Below are positions 10,236 to 20,386 of a DNA stretch of 64,000 bases, piece by piece. The first letter of the stretch is position 1. Every line of letters starts with the position of its first letter. The DNA is taken from contig NZ_JAAATR010000010.1 of NCBI RefSeq assembly GCF_009907385.1, positions 19,809-83,808 on the forward strand, read 5' to 3'. Origin of the DNA: Atlantibacter hermannii (lineage in GTDB: Bacteria > Pseudomonadota > Gammaproteobacteria > Enterobacterales > Enterobacteriaceae). The position numbers were made by a program, and so were the translations under genes. The notes beneath the pieces were generated by a model. That model was not told the DNA's origin. It was given only the letters and a program-made list of their open reading frames with translations, and ran no database searches.

Positions 10236-11308
10236 ACCCGTTAATACATATTCTGGGGTCGGATATTCCCCACCATAACCACACCGTACTGGGTTATTTT
10301 AATGACGAACTCGCATCGCTGGGGGCAATAGCCCGACGCTTTATGGTGGTCTCACAGGATGCATCGTTGCAAAGCCAGTATCCTGCGTTGAACATTGAAC
10401 ATTATCCCACAAAAAAAGCGCTCAGCGCTGCGGTTATTGCGCTGGCTCGCGGCGACCGCGCGCAGCGTTTTTTCTTCCACGGGCAGTTTAATGCGCCGCT
10501 GTGGATAGCGTTGCTGACCGGCGGGCTAAAATCTTGCCAGGTGAGCTGGCATATCTGGGGGGCCGATCTGTATGAAGCGTCGCGCAGCCTCAAGTTTCGC
10601 CTGTTTTATTTTCTGCGCCGGTTGGCGCAGAAGCGCGTTGGGCACGTGTTTGCCACGCGCGGCGATCTGAATTATTTTCATCAGCGTAACCCCGGGGTGC
10701 CGGGCTCGCTGCTCTATTTCCCAACCCGCATGGACCCGGCGTTGAACACTCTGGAAAAAGCGCCCGCGACGGGCAAATTGACCATCCTGGTGGGAAACTC
10801 CGGTGACAAGAGTAATGAACATATTGCAGCGCTTAAGGCGATTCACCGACAGTTTGGCGATAGCGTCGATGTGATTGTGCCAATGGGCTATCCGGCCAAT
10901 AACCAGGCTTATATTGCAGAAGTCGAGCAGGCGGGGCGCGCGCTATTCAGCGTTGATAACCTTCATATTTTGCGCGATCAAATAGCGTTTGATGATTACC
11001 TCGCCATGCTGAGACGTTGCGATCTGGGCTATTTTATCTTTGCCCGCCAGCAGGGTATCGGCACGCTGTGCCTGTTGATTCAGGCGGGTATTCCCTGTGT
11101 GCTGAGCCGAAAAAACCCGTTCTGGCAGGATATGACGGAACAGCATCTGCCGGTGCTGTTTACCGACGATATACTTAATGAAACGGTCATTCGCGAAGCG
11201 CAGCGCCAGCTTGGCATGGTAGACAAATCAACTATCGATTTTTTCCGGCCTGGTTATATCACCGGCTGGCATCAGGCGTTACGCGTGGCGGCGGGAGAGG
11301 CATCATGA
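10232..11308 (+). CDS. wecF: TDP-N-acetylfucosamine:lipid II N-acetylfucosaminyltransferase
   Basis: WecF (also called RffT) adds Fuc4NAc to lipid II, completing the ECA trisaccharide on the cytoplasmic face. The 358-residue product contains conserved family blocks: [11 protein letters not shown] at the start, [32 protein letters not shown] and [25 protein letters not shown] 10232 overlaps the wzxE stop, and the end overlaps wzyE by four bases. There is no signal peptide; peripheral membrane association is expected from the family. Confidence 0.94.
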   Translation: MNPLIHILGSDIPHHNHTVLGYFNDELASLGAIARRFMVVSQDASLQSQYPALNIEHYPTKKALSAAVIALARGDRAQRFFFHGQFNAPLWIALLTGGLKSCQVSWHIWGADLYEASRSLKFRLFYFLRRLAQKRVGHVFATRGDLNYFHQRNPGVPGSLLYFPTRMDPALNTLEKAPATGKLTILVGNSGDKSNEHIAALKAIHRQFGDSVDVIVPMGYPANNQAYIAEVEQAGRALFSVDNLHILRDQIAFDDYLAMLRRCDLGYFIFARQQGIGTLCLLIQAGIPCVLSRKNPFWQDMTEQHLPVLFTDDILNETVIREAQRQLGMVDKSTIDFFRPGYITGWHQALRVAAGEAS

Positions 11309-12666
11309 GCTTGTTGCAATTTAGCGGGCTGTTTATTGTCTGGCTGCTGGCGACATTGTTTATCACCACCACCACCTGGTTTGAATTCCGCCGGGTGCGG
11401 TTCAATTTCAACCTATTCTTCTCGCTGCTGTTCCTGCTGACCTTTTTCTTCGGCTTTCCGTTTACCGCCCTACTGGTGTTTCGCTTTGACGTCGCCGTGG
11501 TGCCTGCTGAAGTGCTGCTGCAGGCGCAGCTCGCCGCCGCCTGTTTCTATGGCATCTATTATGTGACGTATAAAACGCGGTTGCGGCCGCGCGGCCGCGA
11601 GCATACGCGACAGCTTTTCTCGGTAAACCGCGTTGAGGCACAACTGACGTGGATATTGCTAATGGCGGTGGCACTGGTCAGCGTGGGCATCTTCTTTATG
11701 CATAACGGCTTTTTGCTGTTTCGCCTGCACTCCTATAGCCAGATATTTTCCAGCGAAGTATCCGGCGTTGCCCTGAAGCGCTTTTTCTACTTCTTTATTC
11801 CGGCGATGCTGGTGATCTATTTTCTGCGCCAGAGCGTCCAGGCGTGGCTGTTTTTCCTGGTGGTGACCGTGGGGTTCGGCTTGCTGACCTATGCCATTGT
11901 CGGCGGGACACGCGCCAATATCATTATCGCCTTCGCGATTTTTTTGTTTATCGGCATTATTCGCGGCTGGATTTCTCTGTGGATGCTGGCCGCGGCCGGA
12001 GCGATGGGCATCGTCGGGATGTTCTGGCTGGCCCTGAAACGCTATGGACTGGATGTGCGCGGCGATGAAGCTTTTTACACGTTCCTCTATCTGACCCGCG
12101 ATACTTTCTCGCCGTGGGAGAATCTGGCGCTGTTGCTACAGAATTACGGAAACATCGAATTTCAGGGGCTGGCGCCTGTCGCGCGTGATTTTTACGTGTT
12201 TATTCCGACATGGCTGTGGCCAGACCGGCCTGGCATCGTACTTAACTCGGCGAACTATTTTACCTGGGAAGTATTGAATAACCATTCAGGGCTGGCGATT
12301 TCGCCAACGCTGATCGGCTCGCTGGTCGTGATGGGCGGCGTGTGGTTTATTCCGCTGGGGGCGGTGGTGGTCGGGCTGATTATTAAGTGGTTTGACTGGC
12401 TTTACCAGCACGGTATTGACGGAACCAATCGCTACAAGTCTGCGATTTTGCAGAGTTTCTGCTTTGGGGCCATCTTTAATATGATCGTGCTGGCTCGTGA
12501 GGGCCTCGATTCGTTTGTTTCACGCGTGGTGTTTTTTATGGTGATTTTCGGTGCCTGTTTGCTGATCGCCAAATTGATGTACTGGATGTTGGAAAGTGCC
12601 GGGTTGATTCGTGGCAGGGTCCGTTCACTATCAGGGCGTTTTCCGCCCGGTCACAATCTCGGATAA
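11305..12666 (+). CDS. wzyE: ECA polymerase WzyE
   Basis: WzyE polymerises flipped ECA trisaccharides on the periplasmic face of the inner membrane, with length set by WzzE. The 453-residue protein is strongly hydrophobic, with roughly 11 predicted membrane segments, and has the conserved [25 protein letters not shown] and [11 protein letters not shown] stretches. The N-terminal 40 residues and the body align well with E. coli WzyE from memory; the C-terminal tail differs. It overlaps wecF by ATGA and ends eight bases before wecG. Confidence 0.94.
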   Translation: MSLLQFSGLFIVWLLATLFITTTTWFEFRRVRFNFNLFFSLLFLLTFFFGFPFTALLVFRFDVAVVPAEVLLQAQLAAACFYGIYYVTYKTRLRPRGREHTRQLFSVNRVEAQLTWILLMAVALVSVGIFFMHNGFLLFRLHSYSQIFSSEVSGVALKRFFYFFIPAMLVIYFLRQSVQAWLFFLVVTVGFGLLTYAIVGGTRANIIIAFAIFLFIGIIRGWISLWMLAAAGAMGIVGMFWLALKRYGLDVRGDEAFYTFLYLTRDTFSPWENLALLLQNYGNIEFQGLAPVARDFYVFIPTWLWPDRPGIVLNSANYFTWEVLNNHSGLAISPTLIGSLVVMGGVWFIPLGAVVVGLIIKWFDWLYQHGIDGTNRYKSAILQSFCFGAIFNMIVLAREGLDSFVSRVVFFMVIFGACLLIAKLMYWMLESAGLIRGRVRSLSGRFPPGHNLG

Positions 12667-12674
12667 GGAAACAG

Positions 12675-13415
12675 ATGACTGACGACAATAGCGCGCCGCG
12701 TTATAACCTGCGTGGGCTTAATTTGCTCGGCTGGCGTGATAAGCGACATGCCCTCAACTATCTCTTTGCGGATGGTCGGTTGAAGCAAGGCACACTGGTT
12801 GCCATCAATGCCGAAAAAATGCTCACGCTCAACGACGATGCGGAGGTCAGAGCGCTGATCGACGCGGCGGAATACAAATACGCGGATGGCATCAGCGTTG
12901 TGCGTTCAATACGCAAGAAATATCCGCAGGCGCAAATCTCCCGCGTTGCGGGTGCAGATCTCTGGGAAGCCTTAATGGCGCGCGCCGGGCAGGTGGGTAC
13001 GCCGGTGTTTCTGATCGGCGGAAAAGCGCAGGTGCTGAGCGAAACGGTTAGCCAACTGCGACAGCGTTGGCAGGTCAACGTGGTGGGCGAGCAGGATGGC
13101 TATTTCCCTCCGGAAGCGCGCCAGGCGTTGTTTGAACGGATCCGTGATAGCGGTGCGCAGATCGTGACGGTCGCGATGGGTTCGCCACGCCAGGAAATTT
13201 TTATGCGCGACTGCCGTAAGATCTATCCGGAAGCCCTGTATATGGGGGTCGGCGGCACCTATGACGTCTTCACCGGCCATGTTAAGCGTGCGCCCAAAGC
13301 GTGGCAGCGTCTGGGGCTGGAGTGGCTGTACCGTCTGCTCTCTCAGCCCAGCCGTATCACCCGCCAGCTCCGTTTACTGCGCTATCTCGCCTGGCATTAT
13401 ACCGGCAGGCTCTGA
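12675..13415 (+). CDS. wecG: UDP-ManNAcA transferase WecG (lipid II synthesis)
   Basis: WecG (RffM) transfers ManNAcA from UDP-ManNAcA to lipid I, giving ECA lipid II. The 246-residue protein belongs to glycosyltransferase family 26 (WecG/TagA/CpsF), with [17 protein letters not shown] (catalytic aspartate region), VAGADLW and [17 protein letters not shown]. The amphipathic C-terminus ([24 protein letters not shown] region) is the known membrane-association part of the family. It is the last gene of the ECA operon. No strong terminator is seen; T-rich runs follow around 13461-13487. Confidence 0.95.
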   Translation: MTDDNSAPRYNLRGLNLLGWRDKRHALNYLFADGRLKQGTLVAINAEKMLTLNDDAEVRALIDAAEYKYADGISVVRSIRKKYPQAQISRVAGADLWEALMARAGQVGTPVFLIGGKAQVLSETVSQLRQRWQVNVVGEQDGYFPPEARQALFERIRDSGAQIVTVAMGSPRQEIFMRDCRKIYPEALYMGVGGTYDVFTGHVKRAPKAWQRLGLEWLYRLLSQPSRITRQLRLLRYLAWHYTGRL

Positions 13416-13621
13416 TCTCCTCACGGCGGAACGCGCTTCCGCCGCATCGTTACCCCCGCATTTTTTTCTATTTCTCAACATTTTTTTAATCTGCCGTTTG
13501 CCATTTTGGAAAATTTAGGAAACCATGCGCGGGTTTTAGCGCCTGATATTCGCGTCAGTGATGTTTGGCGACGATTACCCCTATGACATAACCCATAACA
13601 ATAACCGGCGCAGCCGGAGCA

Positions 13622-13637
13622 ACAACATCACAACACA
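13622..13637 (+). promoter_or_regulatory. candidate GcvB small-RNA target in the yifK leader
   Basis: ACAACATCACAACACA sits directly upstream of the ribosome site AGAGGA of yifK. It is complementary to the GU-rich R1 seed of GcvB as I remember it, and yifK is a reported GcvB target in Salmonella. Pairing here would block ribosome binding. The GcvB gene itself is not in this window. Confidence 0.6.
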
Positions 13638-13645
13638 GAGGATTT

Positions 13646-15031
13646 ATGGCAGAAAATAAACCTGAGCTTCAGCGTGGGCTGGAGTCTCGACATATCGAAC
13701 TCATCGCCCTTGGGGGCACGATTGGCGTTGGGCTGTTTATGGGCGCGGCGAGTACCCTGAAATGGGCTGGCCCTTCGGTCCTGCTGGCGTACATTATCGC
13801 TGGCCTGTTTGTCTTTTTTATCATGCGCTCTATGGGCGAAATGCTGTTTCTGGAGCCAGTGACCGGTTCATTCGCCGTTTACGCGCACCGCTATATGAGC
13901 CCGTTCTTTGGCTATCTGACGGCCTGGTCGTACTGGTTTATGTGGATGGCGGTGGGGATATCGGAAATTACCGCTATCGGGGTTTACGTCCAGTTTTGGT
14001 TCCCGGAAATGGCCCAGTGGATACCGGCGTTAATCGCAGTGGGCCTGGTGGCGCTGGCGAATATGGCGGCAGTGCGGCTGTACGGTGAAATCGAATTCTG
14101 GTTTGCCATGATAAAAGTCACCACCATTATCGTGATGATCGTGATTGGCCTGGGGGTGATTTTCTTTGGCTTTGGCAACGGCGGCCAGGCGGTCGGTTTC
14201 TCAAACCTGACGGAACACGGCGGTTTCTTTGCCGGCGGCTGGAAGGGCTTTTTAACCGCGCTGTGTATTGTGGTGGCGTCATATCAGGGCGTGGAGCTGA
14301 TCGGCATTACCGCGGGTGAAGCAAAAAATCCCCAGGTCACTCTGCGCAGCGCCGTCAGCAAAGTGCTGTGGCGTATTTTGATTTTCTACGTGGGCGCGAT
14401 TTTCGTTATCGTCACGCTGTTTCCGTGGGACCAGATTGGCAGCAACGGCAGCCCCTTTGTCCTGACCTTCGCTAAAATCGGTATTACCGCCGCAGCGGGC
14501 ATTATCAATTTTGTGGTGCTAACGGCGGCACTTTCGGGCTGCAACAGCGGCATGTACAGCTGCGGACGTATGCTATATGCCCTGGCCAATAACCGCCAGC
14601 TACCGGCGGCGGTAGGCAAAGTCTCGAAAAACGGCGTTCCGGTGGCTGGCGTGGCGATTTCTATCGTTATCCTGCTGATTGGCTCCTGCCTGAACTACAT
14701 CATTCCCAATCCGCAACGCGTGTTTGTTTACGTCTATAGCGCCAGCGTATTGCCGGGCATGGTGCCGTGGTTTGTGATCCTGATTAGCCAGTTGCGCTTT
14801 CGCCAGGTGCACCGGCAGGCGTTGGTCAGCCATCCGTTTCGCTCAATGCTTTTCCCATGGGCGAACTATTTGACGATGGCGTTCCTGATTTGCGTACTTA
14901 TCGGCATGGGATTCAACGAAGATACCCGCATGTCCCTGATTGTCGGGGCGCTATTCCTGGCGCTGGTATCGGCGGCATACACGCTATTTGGCTTCAATCG
15001 ACACAATTCACTGCCTAAAGTGGAGAGATAA
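13646..15031 (+). CDS. yifK: amino-acid permease YifK (ThrP-type threonine/serine:H+ symporter)
   Basis: This inner-membrane transporter of the APC superfamily, amino acid transporter subfamily, has 461 residues and 12 predicted membrane segments. The N-terminal [26 protein letters not shown] and the [16 protein letters not shown] block are diagnostic of the LysP/AroP/ProY group. In E. coli the orthologue has been renamed ThrP for threonine and serine uptake; that substrate is transferred here by orthology. ATG 13646 has a strong ribosome site, CACAGAGGAT. The tRNA operon follows, with its own promoter about 50 bases beyond the stop. Confidence 0.93.
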   Translation: MAENKPELQRGLESRHIELIALGGTIGVGLFMGAASTLKWAGPSVLLAYIIAGLFVFFIMRSMGEMLFLEPVTGSFAVYAHRYMSPFFGYLTAWSYWFMWMAVGISEITAIGVYVQFWFPEMAQWIPALIAVGLVALANMAAVRLYGEIEFWFAMIKVTTIIVMIVIGLGVIFFGFGNGGQAVGFSNLTEHGGFFAGGWKGFLTALCIVVASYQGVELIGITAGEAKNPQVTLRSAVSKVLWRILIFYVGAIFVIVTLFPWDQIGSNGSPFVLTFAKIGITAAAGIINFVVLTAALSGCNSGMYSCGRMLYALANNRQLPAAVGKVSKNGVPVAGVAISIVILLIGSCLNYIIPNPQRVFVYVYSASVLPGMVPWFVILISQLRFRQVHRQALVSHPFRSMLFPWANYLTMAFLICVLIGMGFNEDTRMSLIVGALFLALVSAAYTLFGFNRHNSLPKVER

Positions 15032-15083
15032 GCGACAAAGTGCGCAAAGCATAACCAAACGCGCATTTTCTTAAAAAAAGCAC

Positions 15084-15112
15084 TAGACAGCAGGGCGCGA
15101 AGCCCGTAGTAT
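15084..15112 (+). promoter_or_regulatory. promoter of the argX-hisR-leuT-proM tRNA operon
   Basis: TAGACA (15084-15089), a 17-base spacer and TAGTAT (15107-15112) are followed by a GC-rich discriminator (CCCCCTCCG). Such a discriminator is typical of stringently controlled stable-RNA promoters. The predicted start is near 15119, 15 bases before the first tRNA. Confidence 0.7.
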
Positions 15113-15133
15113 CCCCCTCCGCAACGGCGCTAC

Positions 15134-15210
<77 letters not shown>

Positions 15211-15266
15211 TTTAAATGAGGCGCTTGAGCGGTGAAGTAGAACAAAGCGCGTAAAGATTTGCAGTG

Positions 15267-15342
15267 GTGGCTATAGCTCAGTTGGTAGAGCCCTGGATTG
15301 TGATTCCAGTTGTCGTGGGTTCGAGTCCCATTAGCCACCCCA
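15267..15342 (+). tRNA. hisR: tRNA-His (anticodon GTG)
   Basis: A 76-base tRNA with GTGGCTA paired to TAGCCAC, anticodon GTG in GATTGTGATT, T-loop GGTTCGAGTCC and encoded CCA. The G at -1 required for histidyl-tRNA recognition is supplied by the first G paired opposite the discriminator C. Confidence 0.97.
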
Positions 15343-15357
15343 TTATTTAGTGGCGAT

Positions 15358-15444
15358 GCGAAGGTGGCGGAATTGGTAGACGCGCTAGCTTCAGGTGTTA
15401 GTGTCTTAACGGACGTGAGGGTTCAAGTCCCTCTCTTCGCACCA
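15358..15444 (+). tRNA. leuT: tRNA-Leu (anticodon CAG)
   Basis: An 87-base class II tRNA with a long variable arm. The acceptor GCGAAGG pairs with the 3' strand before ACCA, the anticodon CAG lies in CTTCAGGT, the T-arm is GGTTCAAGTCC, and CCA is encoded. Confidence 0.97.
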
Positions 15445-15482
15445 CAACTGAATTGAACTAAAAATTCAAAAAAGCAGTAATT

Positions 15483-15559
15483 CGGCGAGTAGCGCAGCTT
15501 GGTAGCGCAACTGGTTTGGGACCAGTGGGTCGGAGGTTCGAATCCTCTCTCGCCGACCA
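15483..15559 (+). tRNA. proM: tRNA-Pro (anticodon TGG)
   Basis: A 77-base tRNA with acceptor CGGCGAG paired to CTCGCCG, anticodon TGG in GTTTGGGAC, T-arm GGTTCGAATCC and encoded CCA. It is the last tRNA of the operon and is followed by a strong terminator. Confidence 0.97.
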
Positions 15560-15565
15560 ATTTAG

Positions 15566-15589
15566 AACCCCGCTTCGGCGGGGTTTTTT
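15566..15589 (+). terminator. intrinsic terminator of the tRNA operon
   Basis: An 8-bp stem, AACCCCGC (15566-15573) with GCGGGGTT (15578-15585), has a TTCG tetraloop and a run of six T. It is positioned just after proM. Confidence 0.93.
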
Positions 15590-15677
15590 CTTTTCTGCCT
15601 TCCTTCACGCGTTTTTTTCCTCGCTTTATTACACGTTTCCCGGACTGTCGCCGAAAAGCAACGATGCGTGTCAGGGT

Positions 15678-15758
15678 TGTCGCTAAAATAAGACATCTAA
15701 TTCACTGAATTTAAAAAAGAAGATGATATACCCTCAGGGTTGTCTCTTGTTGGCGACA
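15678..15758 (+). promoter_or_regulatory. two GlrR-type activator boxes upstream of glmZ
   Basis: Two sites fit TGTC-N10-GACA exactly: 15678-15695 and 15741-15758. This is the motif described for the response regulator GlrR (QseF), which drives sigma-54 promoters of glmY and glmZ in enterobacteria. A weaker copy (TGTC-N10-AACG) starts at 15646. An imperfect IHF-like sequence AATCAAAGCT lies at 15825-15834, between the boxes and the promoter. Otherwise the 330-base stretch between proM and glmZ holds no gene that I can support. Confidence 0.7.
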
Positions 15759-15863
15759 GATAAACCTCCTTTTGATCACATTCTTCCTGTTGGTTTAACC
15801 GGTTCAAAACGCTAACTCGCTGAATAATCAAAGCTCTTTTAGGACCATTCTCTTGTGCCTACC

Positions 15864-15886
15864 TGGCACAGTTTGTGCAATAATAT
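15864..15886 (+). promoter_or_regulatory. sigma-54-type promoter of glmZ with overlapping sigma-70 -10
   Basis: TGGCAC (15864-15869), five bases and GTGCA (15875-15879) give the -24 GG and -12 GC dinucleotides with correct spacing for a start at 15891. TAATAT (15881-15886) could act as a sigma-70 -10 for the same start. Overlapping promoters are known for some enterobacterial glmZ genes. Confidence 0.7.
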
Positions 15887-15890
15887 CCAT

Positions 15891-16088
15891 GTAGATGCTC
15901 ATTCCATCTCTTATGTTCGCCGCAGGCTTCATAAACCCAGGAATGATGCAGAGCCGTTTAACGGTGCTTATCGTCCACCGAGAGATGTCGCTAACGCCTC
16001 ATCAAACACCATGGACATAACGTTGAGTGAAGCACCTCTTTGTTGTCACAGACCTCTTTAACACCTGCCAACTGGCAGGTGTTTTTTT
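15891..16088 (+). ncRNA. glmZ: small regulatory RNA GlmZ
   Basis: GlmZ is an Hfq-binding RNA of about 200 nt that base-pairs with the glmS leader to activate glucosamine-6-phosphate synthase translation. RapZ and RNase E process it, and the decoy GlmY counters that processing. The 5' end GTAGATGCTCATTCCATCTC, the central GAGCCGTTTAACGGTGCTTA, the seed region around GGACATAACGTTGAGTGAAG and the 3' terminator hairpin (ACACCTGCC with GGCAGGTGT, then T7) match the E. coli RNA as I recall it. It lies between the tRNA operon and hemY; in E. coli K-12 aslB and aslA stand between proM and glmZ. Confidence 0.92.
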
Positions 16089-16097
16089 ATCTGTGTA

Positions 16098-16123
16098 TAA
16101 AAGCGATGCTGCACAGACATCGC
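16098..16123 (-). terminator. candidate terminator of the hemCDXY operon
   Basis: Read on the minus strand, GCGATG pairs with CATCGC around a 9-base loop and is followed by TTTTATA. It lies 31 bases after the hemY stop and back-to-back with the glmZ terminator. Confidence 0.45.
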
Positions 16124-16153
16124 CTTCCCGTTTGAAAAGGCGACAGAGGAGGG

Positions 16154-17350
16154 TTACTGCGGAGGATTGTTTTGCAACGTCAGCAACAGACCTTCGCGGC
16201 GCATTTGTGCGGCCTCTTCGGGCTGATGCAACCTGTCCAGCACATCAGCGAGCCAGGCGTAATCAAAGGCGTCGGGGCGCTGTTTTAACGCCGCGCGAAA
16301 CGCGATGCTCGCTTCCTGCCATTCGCCATGCTTCATCAGCAACTGGCCCAGCGTACTCCACAATAACGGGCGATCGCCCTGGGTTTTAATCTGCTGGCGC
16401 AACGCTTTTTCAAGCTGCTCCGGGTTACCGGTTTTCAGACGCGGCATCAGCATCACCAGGCGCTCATCGTACTGGCGTTTCAGTCCATCCAGAATAATGG
16501 TCTGGGCGGTATCGTGATCGTCGCATTCGATAAGGTGCTCCGCCATCGCCACCTGAAGCGCAGGTTGCTGGCGCGTCTTGCGGCTTTGGTTTTGCCACCA
16601 GGCCTTCAGACCGTCGCTACCCTGCTCGGCGCGCGCCTGATCCATTAGCCCGATCCATGCCTGTTGCTGTAGCGCGTCGCGATGGGCATCGTCCGCCACC
16701 TGCGCTTTCTGCATTGACGGCAGAATATCCAGCAGCGAGCTCCACGCGCCGGTGCGCACGTAAGCTTGCTCTGCCAGGCGCAGCACTTCCGGATGACGCG
16801 GAGTCACTTCCAGCAGCTTATCAACGCCGTGACGCGCCGCGTGGTTTTCATTACGCGCCAGTTGCAACCGCACACGGGTGATCTCCACCGGGATTTGATC
16901 GCCGTCGGCCAGTTCCGCCGCGCGCTCCAGATGCTGATTGGCGCGAATTTCGTCGCCGCGCTGCTGGGCCGCTTCTGCCGCCAGCAAGTAGTTCACCACC
17001 GGCTGTTCGGCATGATCGGCGTTTTTCGACATCAGCTTCTCAACCTGCTGATAATCGCCTTCCGCCAGTTTCAACAAGGCCTGGCTGGTTTGCTTGCGGG
17101 CGCGATTGCGTTTGCGGCCCAGGAACCAGCCGCGGGTGCGCGCGCCGGTGCGGAACAGACGACGCAGTATCCACTCAATCGCAAACAGCACCACCAGCGC
17201 CAGGATCACGATGATCGCTAACCCGGTGACGCTGGTTTCGATGTTCCAGTTGTCGGTCTGGATCAATACGTAGCCCTGGTGACCGGCGATCATCGGCCCC
17301 ACAACGATCCCTGCCATTAGCAGCAGGAAAAGCAACAGTACTTTAACCAT
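16154..17350 (-). CDS. hemY: HemY, inner-membrane TPR protein of the heme operon
   Basis: The 398-residue protein has two N-terminal membrane segments (residues about 1-20 and 40-62) followed by a cytoplasmic, alpha-helical region with tetratricopeptide-like repeats (for example AEQAYVRTGAWSSLLDILP and LWSTLGQLLMKHGEWQEA). HemY proteins are linked to protoheme synthesis by operon position; the exact role is not settled. It should not be confused with the Bacillus protoporphyrinogen oxidase of the same name. Its ATG overlaps the hemX stop by one base (TAATG). Confidence 0.93.
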   Translation of the reverse strand: MVKVLLLFLLLMAGIVVGPMIAGHQGYVLIQTDNWNIETSVTGLAIIVILALVVLFAIEWILRRLFRTGARTRGWFLGRKRNRARKQTSQALLKLAEGDYQQVEKLMSKNADHAEQPVVNYLLAAEAAQQRGDEIRANQHLERAAELADGDQIPVEITRVRLQLARNENHAARHGVDKLLEVTPRHPEVLRLAEQAYVRTGAWSSLLDILPSMQKAQVADDAHRDALQQQAWIGLMDQARAEQGSDGLKAWWQNQSRKTRQQPALQVAMAEHLIECDDHDTAQTIILDGLKRQYDERLVMLMPRLKTGNPEQLEKALRQQIKTQGDRPLLWSTLGQLLMKHGEWQEASIAFRAALKQRPDAFDYAWLADVLDRLHQPEEAAQMRREGLLLTLQNNPPQ

Positions 17351-18534
17351 TACTGTTCTCCCTGCGCCGGTTCAGATGTCGCAGGCGCTTCGGCAGGCGC
17401 CTGCGCGGCCTCCGCAGGGGCGGCGGCAGGCTGCGCCAGCAGGTTGCGTACCCGGGTCTGCATCAGTTTTTCCAGAATCGGCTGGCTTTGCAGCGTTTCC
17501 GGCACATCCATGGTGATGTTTTGCTGGCTCAACGCATCCAGCGTCTCAAGGAAGCCTTTAGTGGTGGCGTCGTCGGTGTCGTAATAGGCGCGTACCCAGG
17601 TCGATACGTTATCCAGCGATTGCTTGTAGGTTTCATTCTGATGGCGCGGCACCGCCTGTGCAGCCACTAACAGCCGCGAACGGATGTTCTCACGCAGGTA
17701 GATATCCTGATTGGGTGCCAGCAGCGGAACGGCGGTGTCGTCGCGGCGGCGGATAGTGATGAAGCTGTCCATAAAGTTATGCCAGCTCTTCACCAGGTTT
17801 TGACGCCATTCGGTCACGGTGCTGGAAAGCTCAGTGCCGTCGCTATCCATCGGCGCGGAATCATTGTCGTTATCCGCCAGGCGCAGATTATCAACCTGAT
17901 TGGCCAGCTGATTCAGCTTCAGGATAATGCCGTCATAATCCACCTGAGACACCGCAGACAGGGTGGCGATATCATCAGTAATGGCGCGACGGGCGGTAAT
18001 CAGGCTCGGATCGTTCATATCCGCGAGGCTGGCGTCGGCGCTTTTCAGCAGCGCGGCGGCGGTGGTAACATCCTGGTCGCTCCACAGCTTGCGGCCAGCC
18101 AGCTTCACCAGAAAGTCCGACTGTGCCAGCAGCCAGGTTTTGGCGTCGGTCCCGGAGATGGTGGCGACTTTCTGCTGTACTTCATCCAACTGGCGGGTCA
18201 GGTTTTCCTGCTCGCGCTTCGCCGTTTCCAGCGCGCCCGCCTGCTGTTTAATGGTGTTTTCCAGATCGGATTTCTGGGCTTGCTGCTGCTGTTGCAGCGC
18301 CGTCAGCTGGCCTTCCAGCGCGTCAAGCGTGGCCGCCTGATTGGCGGACTGATGTTTGCCCCAGCTATACAGCCCCACGCCAGCGGCCAGCGCAATGGCG
18401 ATTGCCACCGCGCTTAACGCCAGCGCAGTATTGATTTTGCGGTCTTTTTTCTCGGGTTGTTGAGGTGGGGAGGTGATTTCCACCGTATCCCTGTTTTCTT
18501 CAGGCACAGTTGAGGCGTTTTGTTGTTCCGTCAT
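17350..18534 (-). CDS. hemX: HemX, membrane-anchored protein of the heme operon
   Basis: The 394-residue protein has an acidic, proline-containing cytoplasmic N-terminus, one membrane segment ([20 protein letters not shown], about residues 34-53), then a long glutamine-rich coiled coil ([20 protein letters not shown] region, about 70-130) and an Ala/Pro-rich tail. It was once called a putative uroporphyrinogen III methyltransferase, but it lacks the fold of that enzyme. A role in organising late heme enzymes is an inference from the operon. It lies 21 bases after hemD. Confidence 0.9.
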   Translation of the reverse strand: MTEQQNASTVPEENRDTVEITSPPQQPEKKDRKINTALALSAVAIAIALAAGVGLYSWGKHQSANQAATLDALEGQLTALQQQQQAQKSDLENTIKQQAGALETAKREQENLTRQLDEVQQKVATISGTDAKTWLLAQSDFLVKLAGRKLWSDQDVTTAAALLKSADASLADMNDPSLITARRAITDDIATLSAVSQVDYDGIILKLNQLANQVDNLRLADNDNDSAPMDSDGTELSSTVTEWRQNLVKSWHNFMDSFITIRRRDDTAVPLLAPNQDIYLRENIRSRLLVAAQAVPRHQNETYKQSLDNVSTWVRAYYDTDDATTKGFLETLDALSQQNITMDVPETLQSQPILEKLMQTRVRNLLAQPAAAPAEAAQAPAEAPATSEPAQGEQ

Positions 18535-18555
18535 TATGGCTTCCCATTATGAGAG

Positions 18556-19293
18556 TTATTGCAACACGCGCAGCAGCGCATCGTTGTCAGCATTATCGGC
18601 GACGGTAATGTCCAGCCAGCCCAGTTCCCGGGCGAGGGTCGCCAAACGTTCGCTGACGACAATCAGTCGGCAACGAAGTAACCAGTGTGTTTGATACCAG
18701 GGCGGGATCAGCGTAAACAGGCGCCTGAGCATTTCTCCGCTGGTTACCACCAGCGTATCCACGCCGCGCTGTTGCCAGCGGTGTGCTTCTTCCGTCCCAT
18801 CATAGTATTTGTCATTACGTTGATAACATTCACAAAACGTCACGCTGACGCCGCGTTTTGCCAGCGTTTCGCCGATCAGCTCGCGCCCGCCGTTGCCGCG
18901 CAACAGTACAGCGCGCTTGCCCGCAACGTTTTGTAATTCTGGTAATTGTAGCAACACTTCGCTGATTTCCCGGTCACGGGGATAATTAACCGTGAGGCCG
19001 CTGGCGGTATGCAGCGCAAGCGCCGTGGTTCGTCCAATGGCAAAAGCCTGAACCTGCGGCCAGGCGAGAGAGTGCTGTCGCAGCGTGGCCGCCGCATGCG
19101 ATACGGCGTGTTGTGAAAGGGCGAACAGGAGATCGTCAGGCGACAGGGACGCCAGCAGATCCGGCAGAGCCGACAGCTCGCGTCCGGGAGAAAATTCGAT
19201 CAGCGGTAAACTCCAGGCGACCTTTCCCTGCGCGCGCAAGCGGCTTACCAGCTCTTCTCCCGCAGGGGAGGGACGGGTCACCAGGATATTCAT
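18556..19293 (-). CDS. hemD: uroporphyrinogen-III synthase HemD
   Basis: HemD closes and inverts ring D of hydroxymethylbilane to give uroporphyrinogen III. The 245-residue protein has the two-lobed HemD composition typical of this fast-evolving family: [22 protein letters not shown] at the start, the mid-protein [28 protein letters not shown] and a [11 protein letters not shown] block before the C-terminal lobe. Its start codon overlaps the hemC stop by ATGA. Confidence 0.93.
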   Translation of the reverse strand: MNILVTRPSPAGEELVSRLRAQGKVAWSLPLIEFSPGRELSALPDLLASLSPDDLLFALSQHAVSHAAATLRQHSLAWPQVQAFAIGRTTALALHTASGLTVNYPRDREISEVLLQLPELQNVAGKRAVLLRGNGGRELIGETLAKRGVSVTFCECYQRNDKYYDGTEEAHRWQQRGVDTLVVTSGEMLRRLFTLIPPWYQTHWLLRCRLIVVSERLATLARELGWLDITVADNADNDALLRVLQ

Positions 19294-20231
19294 GCCGGTG
19301 CGTCTCCGTTATAGACTTCCGCCAGAATGGCGCGTGCGCCGTTTTCCAGCAGCTCTTCCGCCAGCGAAACGCCCATTTTTTCTGCGTCCTGCGCCGGGCC
19401 ACGGCGTTCGCCGCGGATCACCTGGGATCCATCCGGCGCGCCGACCAGCGCCCGCAGCCAGATTTCCCCATTGTTGATCTCCGCATAGCTGCCGATAGGC
19501 ACCTGACAGCCGCCTTCGAGACGGGTATTCATGGCGCGTTCGGCGCTGACGCGGATCGCGGTTTCCGTATGGTTCAACGGTGCCAGTAACGTGCGGGTGC
19601 GCTCATCATCAAGACGGCATTCAATACCGACCGCACCCTGGCCGACGGCAGGGAGGGAGATATCGGCAGGAATCGCGTAACCGATGCGCGCGTCAAGATC
19701 CAGGCGCTTCAGCCCGGCAACGGCGAGAATGATGGCGTCGTAATCGCCATTATCGAGTTTGCTCAGACGAGTGCCGACGTTACCGCGCAGCGAGCGGATT
19801 TCTAAATCAGGACGGCGCTCGGCAATTTGACACTGACGGCGCAGGCTGGAGGTGCCGACGACGCTGCCTGCCGGCATATCGTCGAGGCTGGCGAAACGGT
19901 TAGAGACAAACGCATCGCGCGGATCTTCGCGCTCGCAAATGGTCACCAGCCCCAGTCCTTCCGGGAACGCCACCGGCACGTCTTTCATGGAATGCACGGC
20001 GATATCAGCACGGCCTTCAAGCAGCGCCAGCTCAAGCTCTTTAACGAACAGCCCCTTGCCGCCCACTTTCGCCAGCGGGGTATCAAGAATGATGTCGCCT
20101 TTGGTCACCATCGGCACCAGTTCCACCGTCAATCCTGGATGAAAAGCCTCCAGACGGTTTTTGACATAATGTGCTTGCCAGAGTGCGAGCGGGCTTTGGC
20201 GGGTGGCAATTCTTAGTACATTGTCTAACAT
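19290..20231 (-). CDS. hemC: hydroxymethylbilane synthase (porphobilinogen deaminase) HemC
   Basis: HemC condenses four porphobilinogens into hydroxymethylbilane. The 313-residue protein has the same length as in E. coli. The dipyrromethane cofactor attaches to Cys242 in [10 protein letters not shown], and the catalytic aspartate is Asp84 in HSMKDVP. The start [19 protein letters not shown] is the family N-terminus; an upstream in-frame ATG at 20255 would add eight residues. It is the first gene of hemCDXY and is divergent from cyaA. The 283-base divergent region also has an uncertain minus-strand TACAAT -10 at 20274-20269. Confidence 0.96.
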   Translation of the reverse strand: MLDNVLRIATRQSPLALWQAHYVKNRLEAFHPGLTVELVPMVTKGDIILDTPLAKVGGKGLFVKELELALLEGRADIAVHSMKDVPVAFPEGLGLVTICEREDPRDAFVSNRFASLDDMPAGSVVGTSSLRRQCQIAERRPDLEIRSLRGNVGTRLSKLDNGDYDAIILAVAGLKRLDLDARIGYAIPADISLPAVGQGAVGIECRLDDERTRTLLAPLNHTETAIRVSAERAMNTRLEGGCQVPIGSYAEINNGEIWLRALVGAPDGSQVIRGERRGPAQDAEKMGVSLAEELLENGARAILAEVYNGDAPA

Positions 20232-20386
20232 GCTTGTTACCGTTAATTCGTCCATTTACCATCCTAACATTGTAACCAGAACAGTGTCAGTTTTAACGGG
20301 TTTTAGCAGGAAAGAGGGATATGCGTCTTGTTCTAAGACTCCGAAGCGGGCTTTCAATGCTACAATAGATATGTAGCGCAACTTCC

